A stretch of 64,000 nt of DNA. It comes from an uncultured Prevotella sp. (lineage in GTDB: Bacteria > Bacteroidota > Bacteroidia > Bacteroidales > Bacteroidaceae). Of the stretch, positions 45,629 to 54,745 are shown in pieces. Location: the NCBI GenBank assembly GCA_905233165.1, contig CAJODL010000003.1, positions 83,962 to 147,961 on the forward strand, read 5' to 3'. Made by a program: the position numbers and the translations under genes. The first letter of the stretch is position 1; every line of letters begins with the position of its first letter. The notes beneath the pieces are model-generated. The model did not search any database, was not told where the DNA came from, and saw only the letters and a list, made by a program, of their open reading frames with translations.

Positions 45629-47594
45629 ACTTTATAATATATAATCCTGTTGTAAGTGTTTTAATATCTGTTGTAGGCAACTGTTTGCCATCCATAGTGA
45701 ATATTGCTGTAACGTTATAGTCACCATTCCATGCTTCTGAGCCTTCTACAAATTCAATAGCAGTAGGATTAGCATAAGAGCCGACTATATTATCGCTTGC
45801 ATAGCTGATAGGCGCCTTTGCAGAAGCAACAATAATATTGTTATGCATCAGAGTAAGATAGATATCTGCATTATTGTCACCAAGAATGGTAAGAGAAGCC
45901 TTACCCTCATTATCTATCGTTGCTCCACCACGAACGCCATCAACAGCAACAGCTACGATAGAGTCACCAGGAACAGCCATAACACCTTCTACTGTCGCAA
46001 ACACATTCATGTTTGAAGAGAAGCGCTGAGCCTTACTCTCAAACCTCATAGCACGAGAGCTATTAGACTTTTCTTCCTCAAGAGCAACAGGATAAGTGAA
46101 GCTTACCTTATTGTCTGCGCTTCTATGCAACATATAGCCCTTGCCTGGCTCCATAGAAGTCAAGCCACCTGATACATTCCATTGACCATTGTTGTATGTA
46201 GCACTTTGTGTCTGAGACTTAAGAATATCGCCTTCAGAAGCTGCATAATTCTGTAAAGCCTCATCTACTGGCAAAACGCCGAGAGAAAGATAAGGGAGAT
46301 AGTTCCACCCCTTTTCTACACTTACCTTTTGGTCAGCCTTTGAGTTAATATAGCCGCCATTCAGTTTCAACTCCTGACCTGAATAAGATGAGTGAATCTT
46401 ATACATAGACAAGTCATTGAAGCCTTCCATTGTTCCTACCCACTTATGCTTCTTTGCAGAATAGATAGCCCAGGTATCAGTTCCCTTTATCTCGTCAGTA
46501 GAGTTCCACTTTAATGAAGACAATACATTATCGAAGCTACTCATATCTGGATTTATCAGATAGAATGATATCCAAGTCCATCCCTCATTGAGAGAATACT
46601 CCTTTTCAACCTCCTTCGGGCCCCAGATAGCCTTCAAATCCATATTCTTAGCAGGCATCGTCTCAGGTAGAGCAGGATTCCAACCAGCAAAGTCATAACC
46701 ATCCTTTGTAGGAGCATCCACCTTAATCTTCGTACCATAATCCTGAATGATAGAAACGACCTCAGAACCACCATTGCTATCAAAGGTAATAGTGTACTGA
46801 TTGATCTTGAATGTACCAGTTATAGTAACATCATTAGCAGGCATTACGGAAGGTATCTCTTCCTGCCAACCAGAGAAGGTATAACCAATCTTTTCTGCTG
46901 CAGGCTCTGCTGTCACTTCACTATTATAAACATACTTCACACACTTATACAACGTACCATCTACGAAATAGTTCAAACTATATTCGTTTATCTGCCAAAG
47001 AGCCTTGATAGTCATATTCTCTGCTGGCATATTGCTTGGAATCTCCTTATCCCAGCCAGTAAAGGTATAACCCTCCTTCATAGGATTAGAAGACTTCGCA
47101 ATAGATGTATTGTAATTCTGAGTAATCGGAGCAACCTCAGTACCACCATCTGTATCAAAAGTAATGGTATACTGGTTGATAGTGAATGTACCAGTTATAG
47201 TAACATCATTAGCAGGCATTACGGAAGGTATCTCTTCCTGCCAACCGGAGAAGGTGTATCCTACTTTTGTTGGCTCTGCCTCTGCAGTCACTTCACTATT
47301 ATAAACATACTTCGCACTATTATACAGCTCACCATCAACATAATAAGTCAGATTATACTCTTTAATCTGCCATTGAGCCTTAATGGTCATATTCTCTGCT
47401 GGCATAGTACTCGGAATCTCCTTATCCCAACCAGTAAAGGTATAACCTTCTTTCGTAGGATTAGAAGGCGGTGCTATAGATGTATTGTAATTTTGAGTAA
47501 TAGGAGCAACCTCTGTACCACCATCAGCATCAAAAGTAATAGTGTACTGATTGATAGAGAAGCTACCAGTAATAGTAACATCATTAGCAGGCAT
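45564..47594 (-). CDS. InlB-repeat protein, C-terminal segment
   Basis: A 676-residue frame. The first ~325 residues carry five or so repeats; the rest is a unique domain (EYSLNEGWTWISFYLINPDMSSF, GWNYLPYLSLGVLP) and ends in KQLPTTDIKTLTTGLYIIKYET and CRVIRVVR. The end resembles a type IX C-terminal sorting domain (short strands and a basic end); this is an inference, strengthened by porX and gldH in the window. It overlaps the downstream lipoprotein start by 65 bases. Confidence 0.7.
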   Translation of the reverse strand: MPANDVTITGSFSINQYTITFDADGGTEVAPITQNYNTSIAPPSNPTKEGYTFTGWDKEIPSTMPAENMTIKAQWQIKEYNLTYYVDGELYNSAKYVYNSEVTAEAEPTKVGYTFSGWQEEIPSVMPANDVTITGTFTINQYTITFDTDGGTEVAPITQNYNTSIAKSSNPMKEGYTFTGWDKEIPSNMPAENMTIKALWQINEYSLNYFVDGTLYKCVKYVYNSEVTAEPAAEKIGYTFSGWQEEIPSVMPANDVTITGTFKINQYTITFDSNGGSEVVSIIQDYGTKIKVDAPTKDGYDFAGWNPALPETMPAKNMDLKAIWGPKEVEKEYSLNEGWTWISFYLINPDMSSFDNVLSSLKWNSTDEIKGTDTWAIYSAKKHKWVGTMEGFNDLSMYKIHSSYSGQELKLNGGYINSKADQKVSVEKGWNYLPYLSLGVLPVDEALQNYAASEGDILKSQTQSATYNNGQWNVSGGLTSMEPGKGYMLHRSADNKVSFTYPVALEEEKSNSSRAMRFESKAQRFSSNMNVFATVEGVMAVPGDSIVAVAVDGVRGGATIDNEGKASLTILGDNNADIYLTLMHNNIIVASAKAPISYASDNIVGSYANPTAIEFVEGSEAWNGDYNVTAIFTMDGKQLPTTDIKTLTTGLYIIKYETLSDNNSNTGGCRVIRVVR

Positions 47595-49183
47595 TACGGA
47601 TGGTATCTCGTATAACCAGCCTTTTCTGCTGCTGGCTCCGCTGTCACCGCAGTATTATAAGCATACTTCACACTCTTATACAAAGTACCATCTACGAAAT
47701 AGTTCAAACTATACTCTTTTATCTGCCACTGAGCCTTGACAGAGAGACCATTCAACGGCATCTTCTCTGGCAATTCAGGATTCCAACCCATGAAAGTATA
47801 GCCTTCCTTTGTAGGATTATTACTAATAGGCATGGCAATTTCCGTATTATAATCCTGAGTAATAGGAGTAACCTCAGAACCACCATCGGTGTCGAAGGTG
47901 ATAGTGTACTGATTGATCTGCCAAAGAGCCTTAATAGTCATATTCTCTGCTGGCATAGTGCTCGGTATCTCCTTATCCCAACCAGTAAAGGTATAACCTG
48001 TCCTTGTAGGGTCAGAAGGTTTGGTGATTGCAGTATTATAATTCTGAGTAATAGGAGCAATCTCTGTACCACCATCAGCATCAAAAGTAATAGTGTACTG
48101 ATTGATAGAGAAGCTACCAGTAATAGTAACATCATTAGCAGGCATTACGGATGGTATCTCCTTTTCTGCTGCTGGCTCAGCTGTCACCGCAGTATTATAA
48201 GCATACTTCACACTCTTATACAAAGTACCATCAATGACATAGTTCAAACTATACTTGTTTATCTGCCACTGAGCCTTGATAGTCATATTCTTCGCTGGCA
48301 TAGTGCTCGGTATTTCTTCATTCCAACCAGTAAAGGTATAACCCGTTTTTGTCGGATTTGCTGGAGCAGTAATTTCTGAACCATATTTCTGCGTAATAGG
48401 AGCAATAACAGAACCACCATCAGTATCAAATGTGATAGTAAATTCAGCCTCATCCCATATAGCCCTATAGGACACATCTTCATCAGGCATTTTGGTTTCT
48501 GGTTGCAAGTTCCATCCCAAGAATGTATGACCAGGCCATTCTGGATTCTCTGTTGGTTTTACTATATATTCGTCATATCCTACAAAAATCTCCTTGAAGA
48601 TAATATCATCATGATTATAGAATGTAACCTTATGCTGGTTTTTATTCCATACAGCCTTTAATTCCAAATTATTTTCTGGCATTGTTTCTGGGAAAGCTGG
48701 ATTCCAAGAAGCAAATGTATAACCTGTCTTTGTAGGATTTGCTGGAGCTGTCACAGGTTCACCAACAGCCTTTGTAATAGAAGCAACTTCTGTTCCTCCA
48801 TCAGTATTGAAGGTAATTGTATAAAGTTTTTTCCACAAAGCCTTAATTGTTATATTCTCTGCTGGCATATTGCTTGGAATCGCCTTATCCCAACCAGCAA
48901 ACGAACTACCTGTCTTCGTAGGATCTGAAGGCTTTGTGATGGCTGTATTATAATCCTGAGTTATTGGAGATATCGTAGTACCACCATCAGTATCGAAGGT
49001 TATGGTATATTGATTTATCTGCCATTGAGCCTTGATAGTCATATTCTCTGATGGGCAAAGGTATAACCCGTCTTGGTAGGATTTGCAGGAGCTGTGACAC
49101 TTGTACCATAATCCTGACTTATAGGAGCAATCGTTGTGCCACCATCGGTATCGAAAGTGATAGTGTATTTTCCTACAGACCAT
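47594..49183 (-). CDS. InlB-repeat protein, third segment
   Basis: A 529-residue frame with about seven repeats from about 49,051 down to 47,600, plus one divergent stretch (HKVTFYNHDDIIFKEIF). One repeat near 48,160 has an in-frame loss of about 11 residues at the same place (AAEKEIPSVMP) where the last repeat has an out-of-frame loss. It ends KAGYTRYHP at that out-of-frame deletion. The final frame continues in the next segment. Confidence 0.6.
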   Translation of the reverse strand: MVCRKIHYHFRYRWWHNDCSYKSGLWYKCHSSCKSYQDGLYLCPSENMTIKAQWQINQYTITFDTDGGTTISPITQDYNTAITKPSDPTKTGSSFAGWDKAIPSNMPAENITIKALWKKLYTITFNTDGGTEVASITKAVGEPVTAPANPTKTGYTFASWNPAFPETMPENNLELKAVWNKNQHKVTFYNHDDIIFKEIFVGYDEYIVKPTENPEWPGHTFLGWNLQPETKMPDEDVSYRAIWDEAEFTITFDTDGGSVIAPITQKYGSEITAPANPTKTGYTFTGWNEEIPSTMPAKNMTIKAQWQINKYSLNYVIDGTLYKSVKYAYNTAVTAEPAAEKEIPSVMPANDVTITGSFSINQYTITFDADGGTEIAPITQNYNTAITKPSDPTRTGYTFTGWDKEIPSTMPAENMTIKALWQINQYTITFDTDGGSEVTPITQDYNTEIAMPISNNPTKEGYTFMGWNPELPEKMPLNGLSVKAQWQIKEYSLNYFVDGTLYKSVKYAYNTAVTAEPAAEKAGYTRYHP

Positions 49184-49512
49184 AATGCCTTTATTGTCAT
49201 GTTCTCTGCAGGCATAATACTTGGAATCGCCTTATCCCAACCAGCAAACGAACTACCTGTCTTCGTAGGATCTGCAGGCTTTGTGATGGCTGTATTATAA
49301 TTCTGAGTTATTGGAGATATCGTAGTACCACCATCAGTATCGAAGGTTATGGTATATTGATTTATCTGCCATTGAGCCTTGATAGTCATATTCTCTGATG
49401 GCCAGCAAAGGTATAACCCGTCTTGGTAGGATTTGCAGGAGCAGTGACACTTGTACCATAATCCTGACTTATTGGAGCAATCGTTGTGCCACCATCGGTA
49501 TCGAAAGTGATA
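48873..49512 (-). repeat. 347-bp tandem duplication inside the InlB-repeat region
   Basis: Sequence from 48873 recurs from 49220 with offset 347, with near identity over about 290 bp, including the deleted site (at 49,051 and 49,398) carrying the same A substitution. After that the copies diverge to ordinary repeat-family similarity. Confidence 0.8.
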
Positions 49513-49533
49513 GTATATTGATTTGTTGTCCAC
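49039..49533 (-). CDS. InlB-repeat protein, second segment (frameshift-bounded)
   Basis: A 164-residue frame overlapping both neighbours in other frames. The repeat-bearing part begins near 49,398 with SENMTIKAQW and encodes about two repeats to the end at 49,039. It ends GYTFAHQRI, the same junction type as the first segment, because this stretch and the previous one belong to a tandem duplication of about 347 bp. Confidence 0.5.
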   Translation of the reverse strand: MDNKSIYYHFRYRWWHNDCSNKSGLWYKCHCSCKSYQDGLYLCWPSENMTIKAQWQINQYTITFDTDGGTTISPITQNYNTAITKPADPTKTGSSFAGWDKAIPSIMPAENMTIKALWSVGKYTITFDTDGGTTIAPISQDYGTSVTAPANPTKTGYTFAHQRI

Positions 49534-51014
49534 AAAGCATTAATCGTAATATTTTCAGCTGGCATCAAATCAGGTATTGTAGCGTCCCAACCAGCAAAAG
49601 TATAACCTTCCTTAGTAGGATCTGAAGGCTTATTGATTGCTGTATTATAATTCTGAGTAATAGGGGATATTGTTGTGCCACCATTTGTATTAAAGGTAAT
49701 GGTATATTGATTTATTTGCCATTGTGCCTTTACTGTCATATCTTCTGCTGGGAATACTGATGGTAATGCAGGATTCCAACCAGTAAACGAATAACCAGTT
49801 TTTGTTGGATTAGCTGGAGGAGTAATAGGTTCGCCTTCGCCACCAATAATATCTGCCACCTCTGTTCCACCATCGGTATCAAAGCTAATAGTTGTTGCCT
49901 TACCAGCAGAAACCAGTTCTGCAGCAGCAGTAGAAGGAACATCAGCGAGATAAGATTCGTTTGGGCGAAGCCAAGTAGATGCACTACCAGAGAAAGGAGG
50001 CACAGCTCTTGTCTTGTCAGGGTTGTTTGTCAATATTAGTTTACCATCTTTTACTGCCCATACCCTCATTGACTCTTTTTTGAATTCTGTACGACAGTCA
50101 GGATATTCACTTGGAGACATCGAGAGATTGCAGAAATATACACCCTTCAGCTTATTGCCACTGATGCCTCCATAGTTGCCACGAAGTGGCTCTATCTTAC
50201 AATCTATCGGATTACCGGAGGGGCACTCTATTATTACAGGTGTAGCTGCAGGAATTACCTCATTCGTTATTTCTTGAAGAGTATATTTCTTGTCAGTAAT
50301 GCTACTTACATAATACGCCTTCATTCCTGGTGAAACTAACTTGAAAGGATAAGAAGCATAATAAGGTGCATAATACTTAAACTTAGTTTCGTCCTCTTCA
50401 TCCTTCACCTTTAAACAAGCATCTACAGCAACATAATTGTCTGAAGATGCTGATATTGGCACAATTTTCCATTGTCTGTATGAATCAGCACCCTGCGAAG
50501 TGGTCGTTGACTGATAATGTGTTGGGTAAGCCATATCGCCTTCCAAATTAAACATACCAGTCTTAGTCTTGTCAACCCACAGAGATGCAGCTATACCACT
50601 CACAGTAGTTGATAAAGTATATGTATCAGTAGTGCCTGATACTTGACTCACAATAATTTCATAACTAGTCATTTGAGACACACTTGTTCCTTGTGCCTCA
50701 AGATTATAGTTACTTCCCTTTTTGGAAATATAAATTACAGTTTGTGGGGAGATTATAGCATTATCTAAAGCTGTCTTTAATTGCAGAGATTGTATATTCT
50801 GCTTTGCGCCAGAACCTGTAGCCATATGATAGGTTCCATTTGCCACATATGCATAACAATCATCTATTATCGTCTTGCCCTTAACGGTACCGCCAAAAGA
50901 CAATAATCCTACATTCTTAACTCGATAATAACCTGGAGCGATATCCTGCGCGTACGCGCATATATTAAAGAGAAATAAGACGTGTAATACGTATAATACC
51001 AGTTTATTCTTCAC
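49386..51014 (-). CDS. InlB-repeat protein, N-terminal segment
   Basis: A 542-residue frame. The signal peptide (LVLYVLHVLFLFNICAYAQ) is followed by about 350 residues of a non-repeated domain beginning IAPGYYRVKNVG, which includes a lectin-like or beta-rich region. Repeats start at about residue 370 (ATTISFDTDGGTEVADI) and two to three follow. The frame ends in GYTFAGHQRI, where a 28-bp deletion shifts the reading; the next segment continues the repeat. Confidence 0.75.
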   Translation of the reverse strand: MKNKLVLYVLHVLFLFNICAYAQDIAPGYYRVKNVGLLSFGGTVKGKTIIDDCYAYVANGTYHMATGSGAKQNIQSLQLKTALDNAIISPQTVIYISKKGSNYNLEAQGTSVSQMTSYEIIVSQVSGTTDTYTLSTTVSGIAASLWVDKTKTGMFNLEGDMAYPTHYQSTTTSQGADSYRQWKIVPISASSDNYVAVDACLKVKDEEDETKFKYYAPYYASYPFKLVSPGMKAYYVSSITDKKYTLQEITNEVIPAATPVIIECPSGNPIDCKIEPLRGNYGGISGNKLKGVYFCNLSMSPSEYPDCRTEFKKESMRVWAVKDGKLILTNNPDKTRAVPPFSGSASTWLRPNESYLADVPSTAAAELVSAGKATTISFDTDGGTEVADIIGGEGEPITPPANPTKTGYSFTGWNPALPSVFPAEDMTVKAQWQINQYTITFNTNGGTTISPITQNYNTAINKPSDPTKEGYTFAGWDATIPDLMPAENITINALWTTNQYTITFDTDGGTTIAPISQDYGTSVTAPANPTKTGYTFAGHQRI

Positions 51015-51048
51015 AATTACCTATCTTTATGTGTTTGTAATGCCTTTT

Positions 51049-51582
51049 TTAATTTGTCATTAATGGTTTCTTGGGAGGACGTTGACAATAGTATGTCTTT
51101 CCCAAGAAAACAAAAGTGAGATTGTCAGGAGTAAGATTCGTTATCTGTGCTTCTTCCACGAGATACTGATCTCTGTCATGTGTCAGCATCTGTTCTTCAA
51201 GATAGTAGAAATAAATCTTTCCCTTAGCAACCTTCCATTCCTTAAAAGCAATCTCGCCAGTATTGATACTGGACATTCCGCCACCCACATTAAAGGACAG
51301 TCCACGCATTTCATCCAAGTCATAATACCACATACCTTCTAACTGGCTGCATAATGACCTGAATAATGCAGTATCCTTTCGTGCCTCCTCTACAACCATC
51401 TTGTCAACCTCCTCTACACGAGGGTTTATAGGCGACTCCGCCCTGGAGCCTTGTGACTGCTTACTGCTGCAACCATTGCAACCTGTAAGCATCAAGCAAA
51501 ACGCCAGGGCGAAGAGATGTATTAGAGATTTGTCAAGTGCCGAATTACTCCTTGATAACAACGTATTCTTCACCAATCTCAT
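51049..51582 (-). CDS. Putative lipoprotein
   Basis: A protein of about 177 residues. A hydrophobic stretch [16 protein letters not shown] ends in the lipobox Cys followed by [11 protein letters not shown], so it is lipid-anchored. The mature part has a charged helix ([16 protein letters not shown]) and a beta-rich end ([19 protein letters not shown]). The function is unknown. The start is ambiguous: the ATG at 51582 and one at 51603 both overlap the upstream collagen-like gene; GTG and TTG codons are also possible. Confidence 0.6.
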   Translation of the reverse strand: MRLVKNTLLSRSNSALDKSLIHLFALAFCLMLTGCNGCSSKQSQGSRAESPINPRVEEVDKMVVEEARKDTALFRSLCSQLEGMWYYDLDEMRGLSFNVGGGMSSINTGEIAFKEWKVAKGKIYFYYLEEQMLTHDRDQYLVEEAQITNLTPDNLTFVFLGKTYYCQRPPKKPLMTN

Positions 51583-54556
51583 TTCCATAGAAGTCAATAG
51601 CATAGTACTCTACAGTATTGTAGCCCTCCTGAAGATCAGATGTAATATCTAATGTTACCTGACCCTCATCGAGCACCTTACCATTAGCACCATTGACACT
51701 TATATACTTCTTATATACAGGAGCAACAAGACCGTTAGAGTAAGTTGTTGGGATAACCTCTACAGTACCAGTTACTGTTGCTGGAACACCACGGATACCT
51801 GCGAAGCCAAAGCCCTTATCTGAGTTAATTAGGAGAACTGGCTGGAACAACTTATAGATGCCTTGAGCAGAGTATGCACTCGCCTTGTCGATAAGCTTAT
51901 AAATCCTATTCAGGTAGTTACCTGCAAGAAGCTTGTTTTCGTACTTATAGATATTGTTAATTATCTTCTGAACGCTATTGCACAGACCGTCAACAGAAGT
52001 AACTACATCCAATGCATTATTTACATTGTCAACCATGTCTGACATGTCAAATGAGAATTCCTTCTGTATCCAGAAACGTACATCGGTTTCAAGTTCTTTC
52101 TGGAACCTTACATCCCTTGAATAAACGAAGTTAATATTAGTTACCACATTGACAGTCTTGTCTAAATCACCCCATTCAGTTACTGTTACCTTATGTGTAC
52201 TCTCATCGAATGAGAAATTCTTTGGCACTACGGCATCAAATTCCACTTCAACTGGCACATTAAGAGCGAGTACAGTATCAATGCTAACAGTTGTAGTGTA
52301 ATCAACAGGAACCTTCACAGTAACAGTTGTATCGATATCCACAACCTGCTTGATTATCTTCATATCCTCAGGAATTGGCTTAACCTTCTTAATCTTTATC
52401 TTAAGATCCTTAATTTGCTTATCAATATTATTTAAGTCAGCCTCCTTATTGATAGTTTTGATAATCTTCTTGGCAATTCTTGTATTCAACTTCTTGATAG
52501 CCTTCTTTGCCTTCTTGAATACACGCAAAGAATCTCTATACTGCTCAGGCAGAGACTCAAAGCCAAGTGGCTTAACCATAACGCCGCTAAGGTCGTAAGG
52601 AGATACAACAGTCTTCTCAGAAGTAATCTTATTACCTGTCAAAGAGTCTGTAGTCTCATACTTAGCAGTTGTCTTGATAGCAAGACGCTCAGTAGAGATA
52701 CCGCTTACTGTACTATATATAGCATTTGCTATCTTATTAACTGTTTCACCTTGAACAGCACCAAGTCTACGCTGATTATAAACTTCCTTCAAATCATGCC
52801 AAGCAGCCTTAACAGCTTCCTTGACAGCTGACTTATCTACTGCCATGTGGAGACGTGGATCTTCAACACTGTTTCCATCAATTGTAGCTGTTGTCTTATA
52901 GAGTCCTGTTCCACCATCAGCACGAGTATTACCTGTCAGACCTGTCATCAGCAGTTTCTCAGAAGACTCGAGGTTGCTCAACTTAATGCTGCTTTCCTGA
53001 CCGAGAGAGTTAACAAGCGACACAGCAACACCTGAGAAGTCTTTATCCAATGGGTTTACTGTAAGATTTATCTCACCCAATGTCTCTATCATTGCAGGAT
53101 CACCTGCTGGCTTGTAGAATATAGGATCATGCTTTGGGAAGATGATTTCGTCTGTTGTACCATAGTAGCCAACCAGCTTTGTGGTCTTCAGGTTAGAGAT
53201 AACACCATTGTAGCTACCGATAGCATTTGACATTACTTCCTCAATCTGGATATTTGTAATAGACTTTGCTATAGCATCATATACATTCTCAAACATCTTG
53301 CTCAGCTTCTTCTCAAGGCTACTAAGTTCATTGCTCAAAGAATCAAGAGCCTGAGCCATTGTCTGACCATTGTGAGCAGCTGGATCCCATGTACCTACCT
53401 GAGACGCGAGATCATCTAACTTGTTACTGATTTCACCAACCTTTGTTGTCAATGCTGTGAAATGAGCAAATGATGGCAACTTGAGTGTATCCTTTGGCAA
53501 GCCAGTAGCAATGTCATAATTTACAACAACAACTGTATCATTTGCTGCTGCTGCGACAACAGACTGTGTTGGCTGCAATTGAATCTTAGTTGAGCCGTCA
53601 GAGCCTGTAATTGTAGCTATCTTAGTTGTAGCGTCGACAGTAACTTCCGCGAATCCCTTAGGAATTACCTTTGTAGCATCACCGCTCTTCAGAGTGAACT
53701 GCTGAGTTGTAGAGTTATAAGACACCTCTGCATCATTAATCCATACAGGAATTTCCACACTATTAGTACCACCATCACTAACAGTCCAACGCTTTGTTGT
53801 ACTATCCCATGTCAGAGACCAGTTACATGTGCAACTGCCACCGCCATTCTTTGGCAACTTATAATCTGTTCCACCAACTTTGATATATACATAATTATCA
53901 TCCTGAGTTAATTTAGGAATATAGATGGTATCATTTTCACCATCACCATATTTTACATATACACCTTGATTTGCTGCATTCAGTATACCAGAATTACCGG
54001 TATCACCCTTGTCGCCCTTTTCACCCTGAGGACCTTGAGCGCCAGTTTCACCCTGTGGACCTTGAGGACCCTGAGCACCAGTTTCACCCTGTGGACCTTG
54101 AGGACCTTGAGCGCCAGTTTCACCTTGTGGACCTTGAGGACCCTGAGCACCAGTTTCACCCTGTGGACCTTGAGGACCCTGAGCACCAGTTTCACCTTGA
54201 GGACCTTGAGGACCCTGAGCACCAGTTTCACCTTGAGGACCTTGTGCGCCAGTATCACCCTTAGGACCCTTTAAACCTGTAGCAACAGGCTGCTTTTGAC
54301 CTGTCTTAAGATTTTCAAGCCAGATATTGCCATCAGCATCCTGAGTGATTGTGTAAGGGACATTGTCAACTTCTGACGAAAGTGCTGCAAGCTGATTAGC
54401 CTGTTCTGCTACCTTCTGTTTCAGTTCTTCAACTGTGGCACTTGAAGCACCAGAGCCGTCGCATCCTGGACCGCTTTCGCAATCACCACAAGAACCCAAA
54501 AGAAGGCTCGTTGACAAAAGCAGACCTAACGAAAAAATCGAAGTAATCTTTTTCAT
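51545..54556 (-). CDS. Collagen-like surface lipoprotein
   Basis: A 1003-residue protein. Residues 1-23 are a lipoprotein signal (LLLGSC). Residues 40-60 form a short helix, and residues 97-190 are pure Gly-X-Y triplets dominated by [12 protein letters not shown] (12 residues, 36 bp per unit), a collagen-like triple-helix region. After it lies about 150 residues of beta-repeat-like sequence, a coiled-coil stretch near 380-410, and a long C-terminal part ending in an Ig-like domain ([19 protein letters not shown]). It has no sorting signal and is likely to be lipid-anchored on the cell surface. Its promoter is divergent from purB. Confidence 0.85.
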   Translation of the reverse strand: MKKITSIFSLGLLLSTSLLLGSCGDCESGPGCDGSGASSATVEELKQKVAEQANQLAALSSEVDNVPYTITQDADGNIWLENLKTGQKQPVATGLKGPKGDTGAQGPQGETGAQGPQGPQGETGAQGPQGPQGETGAQGPQGPQGETGAQGPQGPQGETGAQGPQGPQGETGAQGPQGEKGDKGDTGNSGILNAANQGVYVKYGDGENDTIYIPKLTQDDNYVYIKVGGTDYKLPKNGGGSCTCNWSLTWDSTTKRWTVSDGGTNSVEIPVWINDAEVSYNSTTQQFTLKSGDATKVIPKGFAEVTVDATTKIATITGSDGSTKIQLQPTQSVVAAAANDTVVVVNYDIATGLPKDTLKLPSFAHFTALTTKVGEISNKLDDLASQVGTWDPAAHNGQTMAQALDSLSNELSSLEKKLSKMFENVYDAIAKSITNIQIEEVMSNAIGSYNGVISNLKTTKLVGYYGTTDEIIFPKHDPIFYKPAGDPAMIETLGEINLTVNPLDKDFSGVAVSLVNSLGQESSIKLSNLESSEKLLMTGLTGNTRADGGTGLYKTTATIDGNSVEDPRLHMAVDKSAVKEAVKAAWHDLKEVYNQRRLGAVQGETVNKIANAIYSTVSGISTERLAIKTTAKYETTDSLTGNKITSEKTVVSPYDLSGVMVKPLGFESLPEQYRDSLRVFKKAKKAIKKLNTRIAKKIIKTINKEADLNNIDKQIKDLKIKIKKVKPIPEDMKIIKQVVDIDTTVTVKVPVDYTTTVSIDTVLALNVPVEVEFDAVVPKNFSFDESTHKVTVTEWGDLDKTVNVVTNINFVYSRDVRFQKELETDVRFWIQKEFSFDMSDMVDNVNNALDVVTSVDGLCNSVQKIINNIYKYENKLLAGNYLNRIYKLIDKASAYSAQGIYKLFQPVLLINSDKGFGFAGIRGVPATVTGTVEVIPTTYSNGLVAPVYKKYISVNGANGKVLDEGQVTLDITSDLQEGYNTVEYYAIDFYGNEIGEEYVVIKE
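53987..54268 (-). repeat. Collagen-coding tandem repeat (36-bp units)
   Basis: The Gly-X-Y block is encoded by 18- and 36-bp units that are almost identical, so both DNA strands have spurious open frames here. The number of units is likely to vary between strains by slippage in multiples of 18 or 36 bp, which keeps the frame. Confidence 0.85.
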
Positions 54557-54617
54557 AGTTTTTTTTGTTTATGTGAATATATATATATGAATATTTCTGG
54601 CATTATAATCCAAGGCG

Positions 54618-54647
54618 CAAAGTTACATATATTTTATATATGAGCAA
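54618..54647 (-). promoter_or_regulatory. Promoter for the collagen-like gene cluster
   Basis: On the minus strand TTTG (54647-54644), 18 bp, TAACTTTG (54625-54618). Confidence 0.6.
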
Positions 54648-54729
54648 AGAAATTAAACAATTTTAACACTTTTTCACGCGAAATACTTTTAAAATAGTAG
54701 TATATGAGAGCATTTTCCTGTTTTTTTTG

Positions 54730-54737
54730 TAACTTTG
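54730..54737 (+). promoter_or_regulatory. -7 element for purB
   Basis: TAACTTTG, only 8 bases before the purB ATG, implying a nearly leaderless transcript. A clear -33 TTTG is not seen at the proper distance. Confidence 0.55.
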
Positions 54738-54745
54738 CCGCCTGT

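Larger units (their letters stand above)
45564..51014 (-). pseudogene. Giant InlB B-repeat (Listeria-Bacteroides repeat) surface protein, frameshifted
   Basis: One coding region of about 5.4 kb interrupted by three frameshifts at about 49,398, 49,051 and 47,610. The reading frame changes at each, and the third returns to the starting frame. Each shift lies at a short deletion inside a repeat (about 28, 31 and 19 bp by comparison with intact copies; the sum is a multiple of 3). All segments encode the same repeat (YTITFDTDGGT, KTGYTFAGW, MPAENMTIKAQW), so they belong to one protein of about 20 repeats. It may be a decayed gene, a phase-variable state or a consensus error in repeated DNA. Confidence 0.75.

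Noticed and set aside
53987..54268. CRISPR-like array
   Set aside because: The units are adjacent and coding, with no unique spacers and no cas genes.
53966..54274. Open frames on both strands over the Gly-X-Y block
   Set aside because: They arise from the periodic collagen-coding DNA; only the minus-strand frame with Gly-X-Y continues into a full protein with a signal peptide.
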